From contig NZ_RKRF01000007.1 in the NCBI RefSeq assembly GCF_003843875.1, forward strand, positions 62,001-126,000: a stretch of 64,000 bases of DNA, read 5' to 3'. The notes below the pieces were generated by a model. The model was not told the origin of the DNA and did not search any database. It worked only from the letters and a program-made list of their open reading frames with translations. Position numbers and translations under genes: made by a program. Source of the DNA: Aquisalibacillus elongatus. Its GTDB lineage: Bacteria > Bacillota > Bacilli > Bacillales > Alkalibacillaceae. Shown piece after piece: positions 47,489-55,857 of the stretch; position 1 is the stretch's first letter; the number at the start of each line of letters is the position of its first letter.

Positions 47489-48469
47489 TTGGAACAACAA
47501 ACCGAGCAATTATTTACCTGGTTAGATACAACAACGAATATGATTGTCGAAAAAGAAGATGTTCCTTATTTGGAAGCATTAATCGCAGCGAGTGAGTTGC
47601 TTTTTTATAGAGATCTACCTGAGGATTTAGACGAAGACTACGAAAAGCGTTTAACAGAACAGCTAAACCAAGCTCAATTAAATGAGTATCCTTTAGAAGC
47701 GCGTCGTAAAGCCATGCAATTAGCTATTCTAAAAGGAATGAAAGGTTCGACTCAACAGCATCACTACATTACTCCTGACACAATTGGAATGTTTATGGGG
47801 TATTTACTTCAACGTTTTATGGGGGATACGAATAAATTCTCTGTTTTTGATCCTGCGTGCGGTTCGGCTAATTTATTGATTTCTGTCATTAATCAATTAG
47901 AAAACAAGCAAATTAAAGCCTATGGAAGTGAAGTGGATCCAACTTTAATTCGTTTGGCATATAGTAATACTAATCTACAAGAAAGGGAAATTGAATACTT
48001 TCATCAAGATAGCTTGAAACCAATATTGCTTGAGCCAGTAGATACAGTCGTATCAGATTTACCTGTAGGTTTTTATCCAGATGATGATACGGCCTCTGCT
48101 TATGACCTTAAAGCAGAAGAAGGACATTCCTTTGCTCATCATCTATTCATCGAACAGAGCTTAAAGTATACAAAAGAAGGCGGGTACCTATTCTTCGTTG
48201 TACCAAGCTCCTTGTTTGAAAGTGAACAGAAAGATCAATTGCAACAGTTTCTAAAACAACACGCTCATATCGTTGGTTTATTACAGTTGCCTGAGACCAT
48301 GTTTAAACATGAACAAATGCGAAAAAGCATTTTTGTTTTACAGAAAAAAGGGGAAAATACACGCGATCCTAGAAAGGTACTATTAGCTGATTTACCGTCG
48401 TTTAAAGATGTTCAGGCAATGGACAGTATTCTAATGCAAATTAATCAATGGTTCGAGAATGAGCGATAA
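47489..48469 (+). CDS. ytxK: class I methyltransferase YtxK (N6-adenine methylase-like)
   Basis: A 326-residue methyltransferase-fold protein. Motif I is FDPACGSANLLISV near residue 123. The catalytic motif IV is SDLPVGFYPDDD near residue 189 instead of NPPY, as in the YtxK family, so DNA methylation is doubtful. TTG 47489 has GCGGAGG 8 bases upstream. In B. subtilis I recall ackA directly downstream; it is absent here. Confidence 0.87.
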   Translation: MEQQTEQLFTWLDTTTNMIVEKEDVPYLEALIAASELLFYRDLPEDLDEDYEKRLTEQLNQAQLNEYPLEARRKAMQLAILKGMKGSTQQHHYITPDTIGMFMGYLLQRFMGDTNKFSVFDPACGSANLLISVINQLENKQIKAYGSEVDPTLIRLAYSNTNLQEREIEYFHQDSLKPILLEPVDTVVSDLPVGFYPDDDTASAYDLKAEEGHSFAHHLFIEQSLKYTKEGGYLFFVVPSSLFESEQKDQLQQFLKQHAHIVGLLQLPETMFKHEQMRKSIFVLQKKGENTRDPRKVLLADLPSFKDVQAMDSILMQINQWFENER

Positions 48470-48476
48470 AATGATT

Positions 48477-48501
48477 ACCAGTCCTATTTAGGGCTGGTTT
48501 T
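48477..48501 (+). terminator. terminator after ytxK
   Basis: ACCAGTCC and GGGCTGGT form a stem with one G-T pair, followed by TTTTA. Confidence 0.65.
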
Positions 48502-48526
48502 ATCCATATGTTGAGGAGGATTTTTT

Positions 48527-49339
48527 ATGGGAGAGGAACGTATTCTAAAATCCTTGCATCAGTGGGAAGGCGAGATTAAACAATACAACACGAATGATTT
48601 TGAACGAATGTATGAATTGTGGACGCAAAGTATGTTTCATAAAATACCTGATCATTACCAGCAAAAGTTTTTTGAACTGACAGATCAATGGTTTTTATAC
48701 ACTTATGCGTTTTTGCAAGGAACAAGTTATCAAATCAACGCACAAGAACGAATTCTGCAAACAGCTCGTACCTTCCATGATGATATTCAGAATATTTCTG
48801 ATTTAAAAAAGTTGAGAGTAGAACAGCTCACTTATTTGGCTGATCAACAATTAGCTAAAAGTCGTGTTTATTCATTTACACAAGGCGGTATAACCGGTAC
48901 TGGCGGATGGTTCTTATTAGGTGTTGACTTTCCACTTATGGTGACGCTTAACTTGCGAAGTGTTCAATTGATTGGAAGTAGTTTTGGCTATGATATGAAC
49001 AATCCAATTGAAATGGTTTTAGCGTTAAAAGTTTTACACGGAGGCATCTTGCCTAGAAGGTTGAAGTATGAAGCTTGGGAAGAGTTAAAACGTGAGAGTA
49101 GCGAACTTGAAACGATTATGAAGTATGAGGCTTTATTAACGGATCATACATGGTTCGAACAACCGATTAATCAAGTGTTTAAAACGTTAGCAATTGTGAT
49201 GTTTCGCAAAAAATTATTCCAAGGTATTCCATTAATAAGTGTTGGTATTGGAGCGTTCTCAAACTATAAATTAGCTAAAGATGTAACAGATTTTGCGAAA
49301 CATTTTTATCAGTACAGACACCTAAATGAACACAAATAA
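48527..49339 (+). CDS. EcsC-family protein
   Basis: A 270-residue protein of the EcsC family. Typical features are a Trp/Glu-rich start (LHQWEGEIKQYN), the glycine-rich amphipathic segment FTQGGITGTGGWFLLGVDFPL near residue 118 and FGYDMNNPIEMVLALKVL near residue 154, then IPLISVGIGAFSNYKLAKDV near the end. EcsC is linked to an ABC transporter in Bacillus, but no transporter gene lies here. Probably membrane-associated. TTGAGGAGG precedes ATG 48527. Confidence 0.82.
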   Translation: MGEERILKSLHQWEGEIKQYNTNDFERMYELWTQSMFHKIPDHYQQKFFELTDQWFLYTYAFLQGTSYQINAQERILQTARTFHDDIQNISDLKKLRVEQLTYLADQQLAKSRVYSFTQGGITGTGGWFLLGVDFPLMVTLNLRSVQLIGSSFGYDMNNPIEMVLALKVLHGGILPRRLKYEAWEELKRESSELETIMKYEALLTDHTWFEQPINQVFKTLAIVMFRKKLFQGIPLISVGIGAFSNYKLAKDVTDFAKHFYQYRHLNEHK

Positions 49340-49359
49340 AAGAGGAGAATGAGATCTCC
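49332..49359 (-). terminator. possible terminator of the universal stress protein gene
   Basis: GAGGAG and CTCCTC (49342-49359) form a short stem followed on the minus strand by TTTTATTT. Confidence 0.55.
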
Positions 49360-49369
49360 TCGAGTAGGC

Positions 49370-49831
49370 TTATTTTTTCTGTTTTTCGTCGTCTTCTGGA
49401 CGGATGACTAACACATCGACTTTTGCGTAGCGTGTAATGTGTTCAGAAACACTTCCGATGAAGAAGCGCTCAACAGCATTCATACCTGTAGCTCCGCAAA
49501 TGATGAGGTCAGCTCCATGTCTTGGGGCGACTTCTTTTGCGATTTTCACTTTAGGGGAACCATGTTCAATGTCTATAACGACATTTTCGACCCCTGCACG
49601 TTCAGCTCGTTCTTCATAACTTTTCAAAAGTTCTAGTGCATCATTTTGAACACGGTCTGATACATGTCTGTCGTAAGCTTCAATCGTAGAGTATACTCGA
49701 GTATCAACCACATGTGAGATAATTAGTTTAGCGTGATTTCGTTTTGCAATATCAACTGCTTTTTGGAATGCATAATCAGAAGCCTTAGAACCATCAACAG
49801 CAATGACAATATTGTGATATTCAAATGCCAA
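49370..49831 (-). CDS. universal stress protein (UspA family)
   Basis: A 153-residue nucleotide-binding stress protein. The start IVIAVDGSKASDYAF and the ATP-binding signature GATGMNAVERFFIGSVSEHI (G-2x-G-9x-G-S) near residue 118 put it in the ATP-binding class. Ends with DVLVIRPEDDEKQKK. AAGGAGGG lies before ATG 49831. Single gene, divergent from the SDR gene. Confidence 0.92.
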   Translation of the reverse strand: MAFEYHNIVIAVDGSKASDYAFQKAVDIAKRNHAKLIISHVVDTRVYSTIEAYDRHVSDRVQNDALELLKSYEERAERAGVENVVIDIEHGSPKVKIAKEVAPRHGADLIICGATGMNAVERFFIGSVSEHITRYAKVDVLVIRPEDDEKQKK

Positions 49832-49965
49832 ATCAGACCCTCCTTTTTAGTAGTATATCATTTTTACTATTATATTAATAACCATGAATGGAAGCGATTT
49901 TTTATTTTTATTAAATTAGTGGTAAAATATAGTATAAACAGGTGAAATAGAAAAGGAGATCCAGT

Positions 49966-50718
49966 ATGCGCCACGTCTTAATTACAGCAGGTACAAAAGG
50001 GCTAGGAAGAAAAATAACCGATTATTTTCTAGAACAAGGGTGCAGCGTCACAACAACTTACCATTCAGATTCTAAAAGGGCTGAGACTCTTAGAGAACAG
50101 TACACGGAAGCTCCGTTACATATAACACAGTTAGATGTTACGAAACCAAAAGATATAGAAAGAGTGATTGAAGAAGCATATGAGAAATATGGTAGAATCG
50201 ACTGTTTGATTGCTAATGCTGGGCCATTCGTTTTTGAGCGAAAGAAATTGTTTGATTACGATGAAAGTGAATGGAACCAAATGATTCGCGGGAATTTAGA
50301 TGCTTCTTTTCATTTAGTAAAAGGTTGTTTGCCGATTATGCGTAAACAACAGTTTGGTCGAATTGTTTTCCTAGGGTTTCAAGGTGTTGACCATAGTTCA
50401 GGTTGGATTTATCGTTCAGCTTTTGCTGCTGCCAAAGTGGGAGTGGCCTCGTTGATGAAGACGATTTCTCTAGAAGAAGCTGAACATAAAATAACGGCTA
50501 ATATGGTTGCTCCTGGAAAGATTACTGATGACATGAAAGAAAAGACGATTGAAGAAAGCAGACAGTTGCAACAAGCTGATACACCTGTTGGACGAGAAGG
50601 TACCGGTGAGGATATCGCGAGAACAGTTGGCTTTTTATGTGATGATAATTCGGATATGATCACAGGAACTGTTGTAGATGTTAACGGTGGTAAAGATGTC
50701 ATCCATCGTTATTTATAA
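49966..50718 (+). CDS. SDR-family oxidoreductase with Phe at the catalytic Tyr position
   Basis: A 250-residue Rossmann protein. NAD(P)-binding TAGTKGLGRKITDYF near residue 6, NAG in LIANAGPF near residue 82, and the C-terminal MITGTVVDVNGGKD of FabG-like enzymes. The usual YxxxK is FAAAK in RSAFAAAKVG near residue 151; the codon is TTT, so the catalytic Tyr is absent, and the neighbouring Tyr is three residues earlier in WIYRSAF. It may be a non-reductase. Similar genes (YtkK) sit near ytkL in B. subtilis. AAAGGAGATCC precedes ATG 49966. Confidence 0.82.
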   Translation: MRHVLITAGTKGLGRKITDYFLEQGCSVTTTYHSDSKRAETLREQYTEAPLHITQLDVTKPKDIERVIEEAYEKYGRIDCLIANAGPFVFERKKLFDYDESEWNQMIRGNLDASFHLVKGCLPIMRKQQFGRIVFLGFQGVDHSSGWIYRSAFAAAKVGVASLMKTISLEEAEHKITANMVAPGKITDDMKEKTIEESRQLQQADTPVGREGTGEDIARTVGFLCDDNSDMITGTVVDVNGGKDVIHRYL

Positions 50719-50733
50719 TTTAATAAAAATCAA

Positions 50734-50784
50734 TGCCGCAAACTATACATTTTTTGTGTAAGAAGTGTTATAGTTATAGCGGCA
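50734..50784. promoter_or_regulatory. long imperfect inverted repeat upstream of ald
   Basis: TGCCGC-A-AACTATA (50734-50747) mirrors TATAGTT-ATA-GCGGCA (50769-50784). There is no T run, so it is not a standard terminator. It ends 33 bases before the ald start and could be an operator or an mRNA leader hairpin. Confidence 0.5.
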
Positions 50785-50816
50785 AAATTAAATAGTTGAT
50801 TAAGGGAGGTCATACT

Positions 50817-51929
50817 TTGAATATCGGAGTACCTAAGGAAATTAAAAACAATGAAAATCGTGTTGCTCTAACTCCAGCTGGCGTTAACGACCTTACGAAT
50901 GCGGGTCATCAAGTGTTTATCGAAACAGATGCTGGTGAAGGTTCTAATTTTACGGACAAGCAGTATGAAGAAGCGGGAGCAACAATTGTTTCAACAGCGG
51001 CTGAAGCATGGAAACAAGGAATGGTCATGAAAGTTAAAGAACCTCTTCCTGAAGAGTATGATTATTTCTATGAAGGACTTATTTTATTTACTTATTTACA
51101 TTTAGCAGCTGAACCAGAATTAACGAAAGCCTTAGTTGACAACAAAGTTGTAGGTATTGCTTACGAAACGGTTCAACTGGATAATGGTTCATTGCCTTTA
51201 CTTACGCCGATGAGCGAAGTTGCTGGTCGTATGGCGAGTCAAATTGGTGCTCAGTTTTTAGAAAAATCTCGTGGTGGTAAAGGAATCTTGTTAAGCGGAA
51301 TCCCTGGTGTTCATAGAGGTAATGTGACAGTCATCGGCGGTGGTGTTGTAGGTACAAATGCTGCTAAAATTGCTGTCGGTTTAGGTGCAGATGTGACGAT
51401 TGTTGACTTGAATCCTGAACGTTTACGTCAACTCGATGATATTTTCGGTAATCAAATCAATACAGTGATGTCTAATGAGTTAAATATTGCAGAAGCGGTA
51501 GCGAAGTCCGACTTAGTCGTTGGTGCTGTGTTAATCCCTGGTGCTAAAGCGCCGAAATTAGTAACAGAGGAAATGGTTAAAGAGATGTCACCAGGCTCTG
51601 TTATTGTTGATGTTGCCGTTGACCAAGGTGGAATTGTTGAAACGGTCGATCATATAACAACGCATGATAATCCAACGTATGAGAAACACGGTGTCTTACA
51701 TTATGCGGTTGCCAATATGCCTGGTGCTGTTCCAAGAACCTCAACAATTGGCCTAACAAACGTTACGGTACCTTACGCCCTTCAATTGGCGAATAAAGGT
51801 TATACTAAAGCTGTGAAAGATAACAAATACTTAGCAAAAGGTGTTAATACACTTAAAGGTCAAGTAACTTATAAAGCCGTAGCTGATGCACATAATTTAG
51901 GTTATACAGAGCTAAGTGAATTATTGTAA
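50817..51929 (+). CDS. ald: alanine dehydrogenase
   Basis: NAD-dependent deamination of alanine to pyruvate, used in alanine catabolism and sporulation. N-terminus [20 protein letters not shown], catalytic [10 protein letters not shown] near residue 74, NAD loop [17 protein letters not shown] near residue 168 and [16 protein letters not shown] near residue 300. TTG 50817 has AAGGGAGGT at 7 bases; the frame opens seven codons earlier. 370 residues, normal. Confidence 0.96.
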   Translation: MNIGVPKEIKNNENRVALTPAGVNDLTNAGHQVFIETDAGEGSNFTDKQYEEAGATIVSTAAEAWKQGMVMKVKEPLPEEYDYFYEGLILFTYLHLAAEPELTKALVDNKVVGIAYETVQLDNGSLPLLTPMSEVAGRMASQIGAQFLEKSRGGKGILLSGIPGVHRGNVTVIGGGVVGTNAAKIAVGLGADVTIVDLNPERLRQLDDIFGNQINTVMSNELNIAEAVAKSDLVVGAVLIPGAKAPKLVTEEMVKEMSPGSVIVDVAVDQGGIVETVDHITTHDNPTYEKHGVLHYAVANMPGAVPRTSTIGLTNVTVPYALQLANKGYTKAVKDNKYLAKGVNTLKGQVTYKAVADAHNLGYTELSELL

Positions 51930-51939
51930 ATTATATTTT

Positions 51940-51980
51940 CCTTCAATCGTGAGAAACTAATTTAAAGCAATGATTGAAGG
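51940..51980 (+). promoter_or_regulatory. hairpin sequestering the RBS of the 35-residue peptide gene
   Basis: CCTTCAATC (51940-51948) pairs perfectly with GATTGAAGG (51972-51980). The right arm contains most of the RBS GAAGGAGA of the next gene, so folding would block ribosome access. Confidence 0.5.
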
Positions 51981-51991
51981 AGATCTTATTG

Positions 51992-52099
51992 ATGAAAAAA
52001 TGGCTAGTTAGATTAATAAAATATGGTCCGATTATTTTTCCGTTTATACAAAAAATGAAAAATAAATTCGGACGCAATAAGAAAAAGAAAGCTATATAA
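51992..52099 (+). CDS. 35-residue cationic hydrophobic peptide
   Basis: A short frame beginning MKKWLVRLIKYGPIIFPF and ending in a cluster of Lys/Arg (NKFGRNKKKKAI). GAAGGAGA lies 11 bases before ATG 51992, and a strong terminator begins 3 bases after the stop, so it has the form of a real small gene. It would be an amphipathic membrane-binding peptide of charge about +13. Could be a toxin-like peptide, a small membrane regulator or a conserved spore or envelope protein. I do not recognise it with certainty. Confidence 0.65.
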   Translation: MKKWLVRLIKYGPIIFPFIQKMKNKFGRNKKKKAI

Positions 52100-52101
52100 T
52101 G

Positions 52102-52136
52102 AAAAGTTGCCCTTGAGTTGAAGGGCAACTTTTTTT
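52102..52136 (+). terminator. terminator after the small peptide gene
   Basis: AAAGTTGCCCTT (from 52103) and AAGGGCAACTTT (from 52121) form a perfect stem followed by seven T in all. Confidence 0.9.
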
Positions 52137-52145
52137 AATGGAAAG

Positions 52146-52261
52146 AGCGCATAAACGGGTTAAAAAGGGCGCAGAAATTTGTCGATTTTGCATGTTCGAC
52201 AAATTTTGATACGCATAAATCAGAAAAACCAGCGCATAAATGCAAAAATGTAGCGCATAAA
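52146..52261. repeat. 21-bp-period intergenic array D, core AGCGCATAAA
   Basis: Core copies start at 52146, 52168 (GGCGCAGAAA), 52210 (TACGCATAAA), 52231 and 52252. Steps are 22, 42, 21 and 21, so one unit in the middle is replaced. In that gap is an 11-bp inverted repeat, AAATTTGTCGA (52175-52185) and TCGACAAATTT (52196-52206), whose arms are also 21 bp apart. It lies between the small peptide terminator and the convergent MetE-like gene. Confidence 0.85.
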
Positions 52262-52273
52262 TGATCGAGGGTG

Positions 52274-53380
52274 TTAATCAGACCAAATCTCTTTTGATAA
52301 GTCAACGATATACTTAAGTTTTTGCCATTGTTCGTCTTCTGTTAGTTCATTTCCGTGATGAGTTGACGCGAAACCACACTGTGGACTCAAACACAATTGT
52401 TCGATCGGTAAGTACTTAGAGGCTTCATCTATTCTTCTTAAAACTGTCTCGCGGTCCTCAAGTTCACCAGATTTTGATGTTAATAACCCTAATACCACAC
52501 GTGGTCCGTCATTTGGAATATGTTTTAACGGTTCAAAGCTTCCCGAGCGTTCATCATCATATTCTAAAAAGAATCCATCGACATTTTCATTCGCTAATAA
52601 GGTAGGTGCGATAACGTCATAACCGCCTGAAAATGCCCAAGTTGATCGGTAGTTGCCACGGCATAAATGAGTCGTGACATACAAGTCATCAGGTTTATTT
52701 TCTAAACTTCCGTTTACGATTCTTAAAGCTAAATCAATTAAATAGTCGCGTGAATATTTGCCGTCATTGAATGGGATTTCAGGTGCACAAAGTCCTGCAA
52801 TATAGACATCGTCCAGCTGAAGGTAACGGACGCCTGCATCATAAAAAGCTTGAATTGCATCTTGGTATGCCTGAATAATATCCTGTGCGAATTGTTCAAT
52901 ATCAGGATAAAGTTCGTTATTTCTGATGCCAGCATTAAAAAATTGATTTGGACTCGGGACTGTTAATTTAGGTATTGCTCTTCCATTAACAATTTCATTA
53001 AACTCTTTGAAGTCTTGAATAAATGGATGATTGGGATTAAAAGTAACTTTACCAATATTGCAAACGTCATAGCGTTCTGTTTCAAGGTCAGCAAACTGGA
53101 ACCCTGTTTCAGGAACATAACCTTCCATTCCATTGAAATGCTTCATAAAATCTAAATGAAACCAAGTCCTTCTGAATTCACCGTCTGTTACAACTTCAAG
53201 CCCGATGTCAATTTGTTTATCCACTATACGTTCAATTTCTTCGTTTTCAACTTGTCTTAGTTGCTGTGCACTAATACTTCCTTCTTTGTAATTTTTCCGT
53301 GCTTCATGTAATCGATCTGGGCGTAGCAAGCTTCCAACGTGGTCTGCACGAAATGGAATGGTTTTTGTATTGATTGTCAT
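52274..53380 (-). CDS. MetE C-terminal-domain-like methyltransferase (YxjG/YxjH type)
   Basis: A 368-residue protein corresponding to the catalytic half of cobalamin-independent methionine synthase, of the YxjG/YxjH type. Starts FRADHVGSLLRPDRLHEAR; VVTDGEFRRTWFHLDF near residue 63, LQLDDVYIAGLCAP near residue 187, THLCRGNYRST near residue 235 and SPQCGFASTHHGNE near residue 333 include the likely zinc ligands His, Glu and two Cys. It should transfer a methyl group to homocysteine or a related thiol. The S-box leader supports a methionine role. Confidence 0.9.
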   Translation of the reverse strand: MTINTKTIPFRADHVGSLLRPDRLHEARKNYKEGSISAQQLRQVENEEIERIVDKQIDIGLEVVTDGEFRRTWFHLDFMKHFNGMEGYVPETGFQFADLETERYDVCNIGKVTFNPNHPFIQDFKEFNEIVNGRAIPKLTVPSPNQFFNAGIRNNELYPDIEQFAQDIIQAYQDAIQAFYDAGVRYLQLDDVYIAGLCAPEIPFNDGKYSRDYLIDLALRIVNGSLENKPDDLYVTTHLCRGNYRSTWAFSGGYDVIAPTLLANENVDGFFLEYDDERSGSFEPLKHIPNDGPRVVLGLLTSKSGELEDRETVLRRIDEASKYLPIEQLCLSPQCGFASTHHGNELTEDEQWQKLKYIVDLSKEIWSD

Positions 53381-53413
53381 TTTTTAAATCCCTCACTTTC
53401 TAAATTTAAGCCA

Positions 53414-53445
53414 ACAAAAAAGCCTCTTCCATAAGAAGAGGCTTG
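53414..53445 (-). terminator. terminator of the SAM riboswitch
   Basis: On the minus strand AAGCCTCTTCTT pairs with AAGAGGCTT, with a T run. It is the expression platform that forms when SAM is bound. Confidence 0.88.
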
Positions 53446-53458
53446 AACGACATATCTC

Positions 53459-53560
53459 TTCTTATCTTTCAGCCTATAGGCTTCTGGAATTAGCACAGTG
53501 TTACAAGAACCTGTTGCTGAGGTTTCGTAGGGCCAGTCCCTCCACCTCTCTGGATAAGAA
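53459..53560 (-). ncRNA. SAM-I riboswitch (S-box)
   Basis: On the minus strand P1 is TTCTTATC (53560-53553) with GATAAGAA (53466-53459). Between them stand the conserved AGAGAGGTGGAGGGACTGG, GAAACCTCAGCAAC and GTGCTAATTCC segments in the right order. High SAM would terminate transcription of the MetE-like gene. Confidence 0.97.
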
Positions 53561-53583
53561 ATTATTAAATTGGCTTGATGAAA

Positions 53584-53612
53584 ATCTTAAAGCTTCGATC
53601 TTGGAATGTCAA
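53584..53612 (-). promoter_or_regulatory. sigma-A promoter of the S-box transcript
   Basis: On the minus strand TTGACA (53612-53607) and TAAGAT (53589-53584) are 17 bases apart, placing the start of transcription just before the riboswitch. Confidence 0.85.
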
Positions 53613-53619
53613 GGTACTC

Positions 53620-54711
53620 TTATAATTCAATAAGCTCTTTCATAAATTCAGTGAGTGTCGTAGCACCATCTCGGTTCATAAACACATCGTCTTCTATTCT
53701 CACACCACCAATATCCGGGACGTAAATTCCTGGTTCAATGGTAAAACACATACCTTCTTTTAGGTGGTCATTGTTGTTAGAAGCTAATGAAGGGAATTCG
53801 TGAACGTTAATTCCTAGACCATGACCGATTCGATGAGGGAAATACTCACCATAGCCAGCATCTTTAATGACTTGTCTTGCGATCTTGTCTAAATCGCCAA
53901 GTCGCATACCAACATGACAAGAGTTAATCGCTTTATTTTCAGCTTGTAGAACAGTCTCATAAATGTCACGTTGTTCTTTAGTAGCATTCCCTAACACAAC
54001 CGTTCTCGTAATATCTGAACAATAACCTTTGTGAACAACGCCCATATCCATTAAGACAAAGTCGCCTTGCTTAAGTGTTGTTAAATCTGGTGTTCCGTGT
54101 GGGGCAGCTGACTTTGCTCCAGATAAAACGGTTGTATCAAATGACATATTACGAATACCTTCCTTTTTCATGGCGTACTCAATTTCTGCAATGATCCCTA
54201 GCTCAGTTTGACCTTCTTTAATATGTTTTAACGCCGTTTCAATACCAAAGTCAGCGTATTGTGCTGCTTCTTTAAGAATCTTCATTTCATTGTCATCTTT
54301 AATTAGTCTTAATTCATTTAACATACACTGACCATCTACTAGCTCGGTGTTCGATAAATAATGATTTAGCGTTTCAAAACGTAAAACGTTTAAATCTTCT
54401 TTTTCAATGGCCAATGAATGAGGTTGTCCAATATCTTGAATATATGAAGATAGTTTCTCCCAAGGGTTCTCATGATCAAAATATGTAATCGTATGAGCTT
54501 CCCAACCAGCATTTTTAACATCTTCCTTTTCTAATGCAGGTACAATTAAGGCTTGGTTTCCTTTTTGATCGATATAGGCTCCAATTAATCGTTCGTGAGC
54601 CTCAGCATAAAGGTTTGTGAAATAAAATACGTTCTCCTTAGAAGTAATAAAAACACTGTCCATATCGTTTTCTTTTAAAGCTTGAATTAAATAATTTAAT
54701 CTACTATCCAT
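53620..54711 (-). CDS. M24-family Xaa-Pro peptidase
   Basis: A 363-residue prolidase-like metallopeptidase. N-terminal creatinase domain, then the pita-bread domain with metal ligands in LMDMGVVHKGYCSDITRTV near residue 218 (two Asp), HRIGHGLGINVHEFP near residue 290, FTIEPGIYVP near residue 325 and GVRIEDDVF near residue 340. ATG 54711 has AGAGGTG 6 bases upstream. Cleaves Xaa-Pro peptides in the cytoplasm. Terminates close to the S-box promoter. Confidence 0.92.
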   Translation of the reverse strand: MDSRLNYLIQALKENDMDSVFITSKENVFYFTNLYAEAHERLIGAYIDQKGNQALIVPALEKEDVKNAGWEAHTITYFDHENPWEKLSSYIQDIGQPHSLAIEKEDLNVLRFETLNHYLSNTELVDGQCMLNELRLIKDDNEMKILKEAAQYADFGIETALKHIKEGQTELGIIAEIEYAMKKEGIRNMSFDTTVLSGAKSAAPHGTPDLTTLKQGDFVLMDMGVVHKGYCSDITRTVVLGNATKEQRDIYETVLQAENKAINSCHVGMRLGDLDKIARQVIKDAGYGEYFPHRIGHGLGINVHEFPSLASNNNDHLKEGMCFTIEPGIYVPDIGGVRIEDDVFMNRDGATTLTEFMKELIEL

Positions 54712-54825
54712 CCGGATCACCTCTAAAAAATTTTAACTTCTATGTGTTATCATAACGAAACAAGGGAAATAAATGAACATGTAGAACTTAATTTTAAGAA
54801 AACAATTCTTTAGGAGGTTTATGTT

Positions 54826-55506
54826 ATGAAGGTATCTTATCATGGACATTCTGTTGTACAAGTTCAGCATGAAGGCACGAAGATAATAATTGATCCTTTT
54901 ATTACAGGTAATGGATTATGTGATTTAAATGCAGATGAAGTAGAAGCAGATGTGATTTTGTTAACGCACGGACATAACGATCACGTGGGTGATACAGTGG
55001 ATATTGCGAAGCGCAATGATTCGCTTGTTGTTGCACCGAACGAATTAGCAGATTACTTAGCTGGTAAAGGTTTGAAGACTCATAACATGCACATTGGTGG
55101 TTCATACCAATTTGATTTTGGAAAAGTTAAATACACTCAAGCTTTTCATGGTTCAAGTTTTACAGAAGATGACGGAACGATTATTTACACAGGTATGCCA
55201 GGCGGGATCTTGCTAACGATTGAAGGAAAAACGATTTATCATGTTGGGGACACTGGACTTTTCTCTGATTTGAAACTAATCGGTGATTTAAATGATATTG
55301 ATTTAGCATTTGTTCCAATTGGTGATAATTTCACGATGGGACCTGAGGATGCGAAGCTGGCATCAGAGTGGATTAAGGCGGATAAAGTCGTGCCCGTACA
55401 CTATAACACGTTCCCTGTTATCGAGCAGGACCCTGAAGCGTTTTGTAATAGCTTAAAACCGGGTGTTGGTCATTACATGGAACCAGGCGGTGTAATTGAA
55501 TTATAA
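54826..55506 (+). CDS. ytkL: UPF0173 metal-dependent hydrolase YtkL
   Basis: A 226-residue MBL-fold protein. Starts [12 protein letters not shown]; the zinc motif is [12 protein letters not shown] near residue 45, with [12 protein letters not shown] near residue 136 and [10 protein letters not shown] near residue 188. Substrate unknown. TAGGAGG precedes ATG 54826. Confidence 0.92.
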   Translation: MKVSYHGHSVVQVQHEGTKIIIDPFITGNGLCDLNADEVEADVILLTHGHNDHVGDTVDIAKRNDSLVVAPNELADYLAGKGLKTHNMHIGGSYQFDFGKVKYTQAFHGSSFTEDDGTIIYTGMPGGILLTIEGKTIYHVGDTGLFSDLKLIGDLNDIDLAFVPIGDNFTMGPEDAKLASEWIKADKVVPVHYNTFPVIEQDPEAFCNSLKPGVGHYMEPGGVIEL

Positions 55507-55545
55507 GGATTTTCTAAAAACGCCTGTAACAAAATAGTAATTTTT

Positions 55546-55589
55546 AAACTCCGTACTTTGGTTGAGTTTGAATCATAGTACGGAGTTTC
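55546..55589 (+). terminator. terminator hairpin, second copy of the shared module
   Basis: AAACTCCGTAC (55546-55556) and GTACGGAGTTT (55578-55588). Stem, right flank and part of the loop match the hairpin at 46046-46090. Confidence 0.85.
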
Positions 55590-55594
55590 TTATA

Positions 55595-55723
55595 CGCTCC
55601 ATCAAAATACTTCGCTTTCCTTGGGCACGGCCTCAACTTCCCAAAACTCACTCCCGTTCGTTTTGCGTGATTATCGGCTCGTGCTGTTCCCAAAGGAGTC
55701 TACGTATTTTGATTACGCTGATT
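55595..55723. repeat. dispersed structured non-coding element, copy 2
   Basis: Shares with copy 1 the block CAACTTCCCAAAACTCACT and the segment CTCGTGCTGTTCC. Stems: ATCAAAATAC/GTATTTTGAT outside, TTGGG/CCCAA where copy 1 has GCAGG/CCTGC, GCACG/CGTGC, and CAAAAC/GTTTTG inside. The remaining bases up to 55800 show no gene. Confidence 0.85.
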
Positions 55724-55808
55724 AATTTCCATCCCATCCTTCGTCTTTCTCACCTTTTGTCTGGCACTTTAATTATGAGAAGGAAATCGGTATAATTAAA
55801 TTAATAGT

Positions 55809-55837
55809 TTGACTAATTGTTTACATAAAAATTTATA
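55809..55837 (+). promoter_or_regulatory. probable sigma-A promoter of ytoI
   Basis: TTGACT (55809-55814) and TTTATA (55832-55837) with a 17-base spacer lie just before the start of ytoI. The distance to the start codon is short (about 20 bases), so this is tentative. Confidence 0.4.
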
Positions 55838-55857
55838 TATAGAAAATGGTGATCGTC

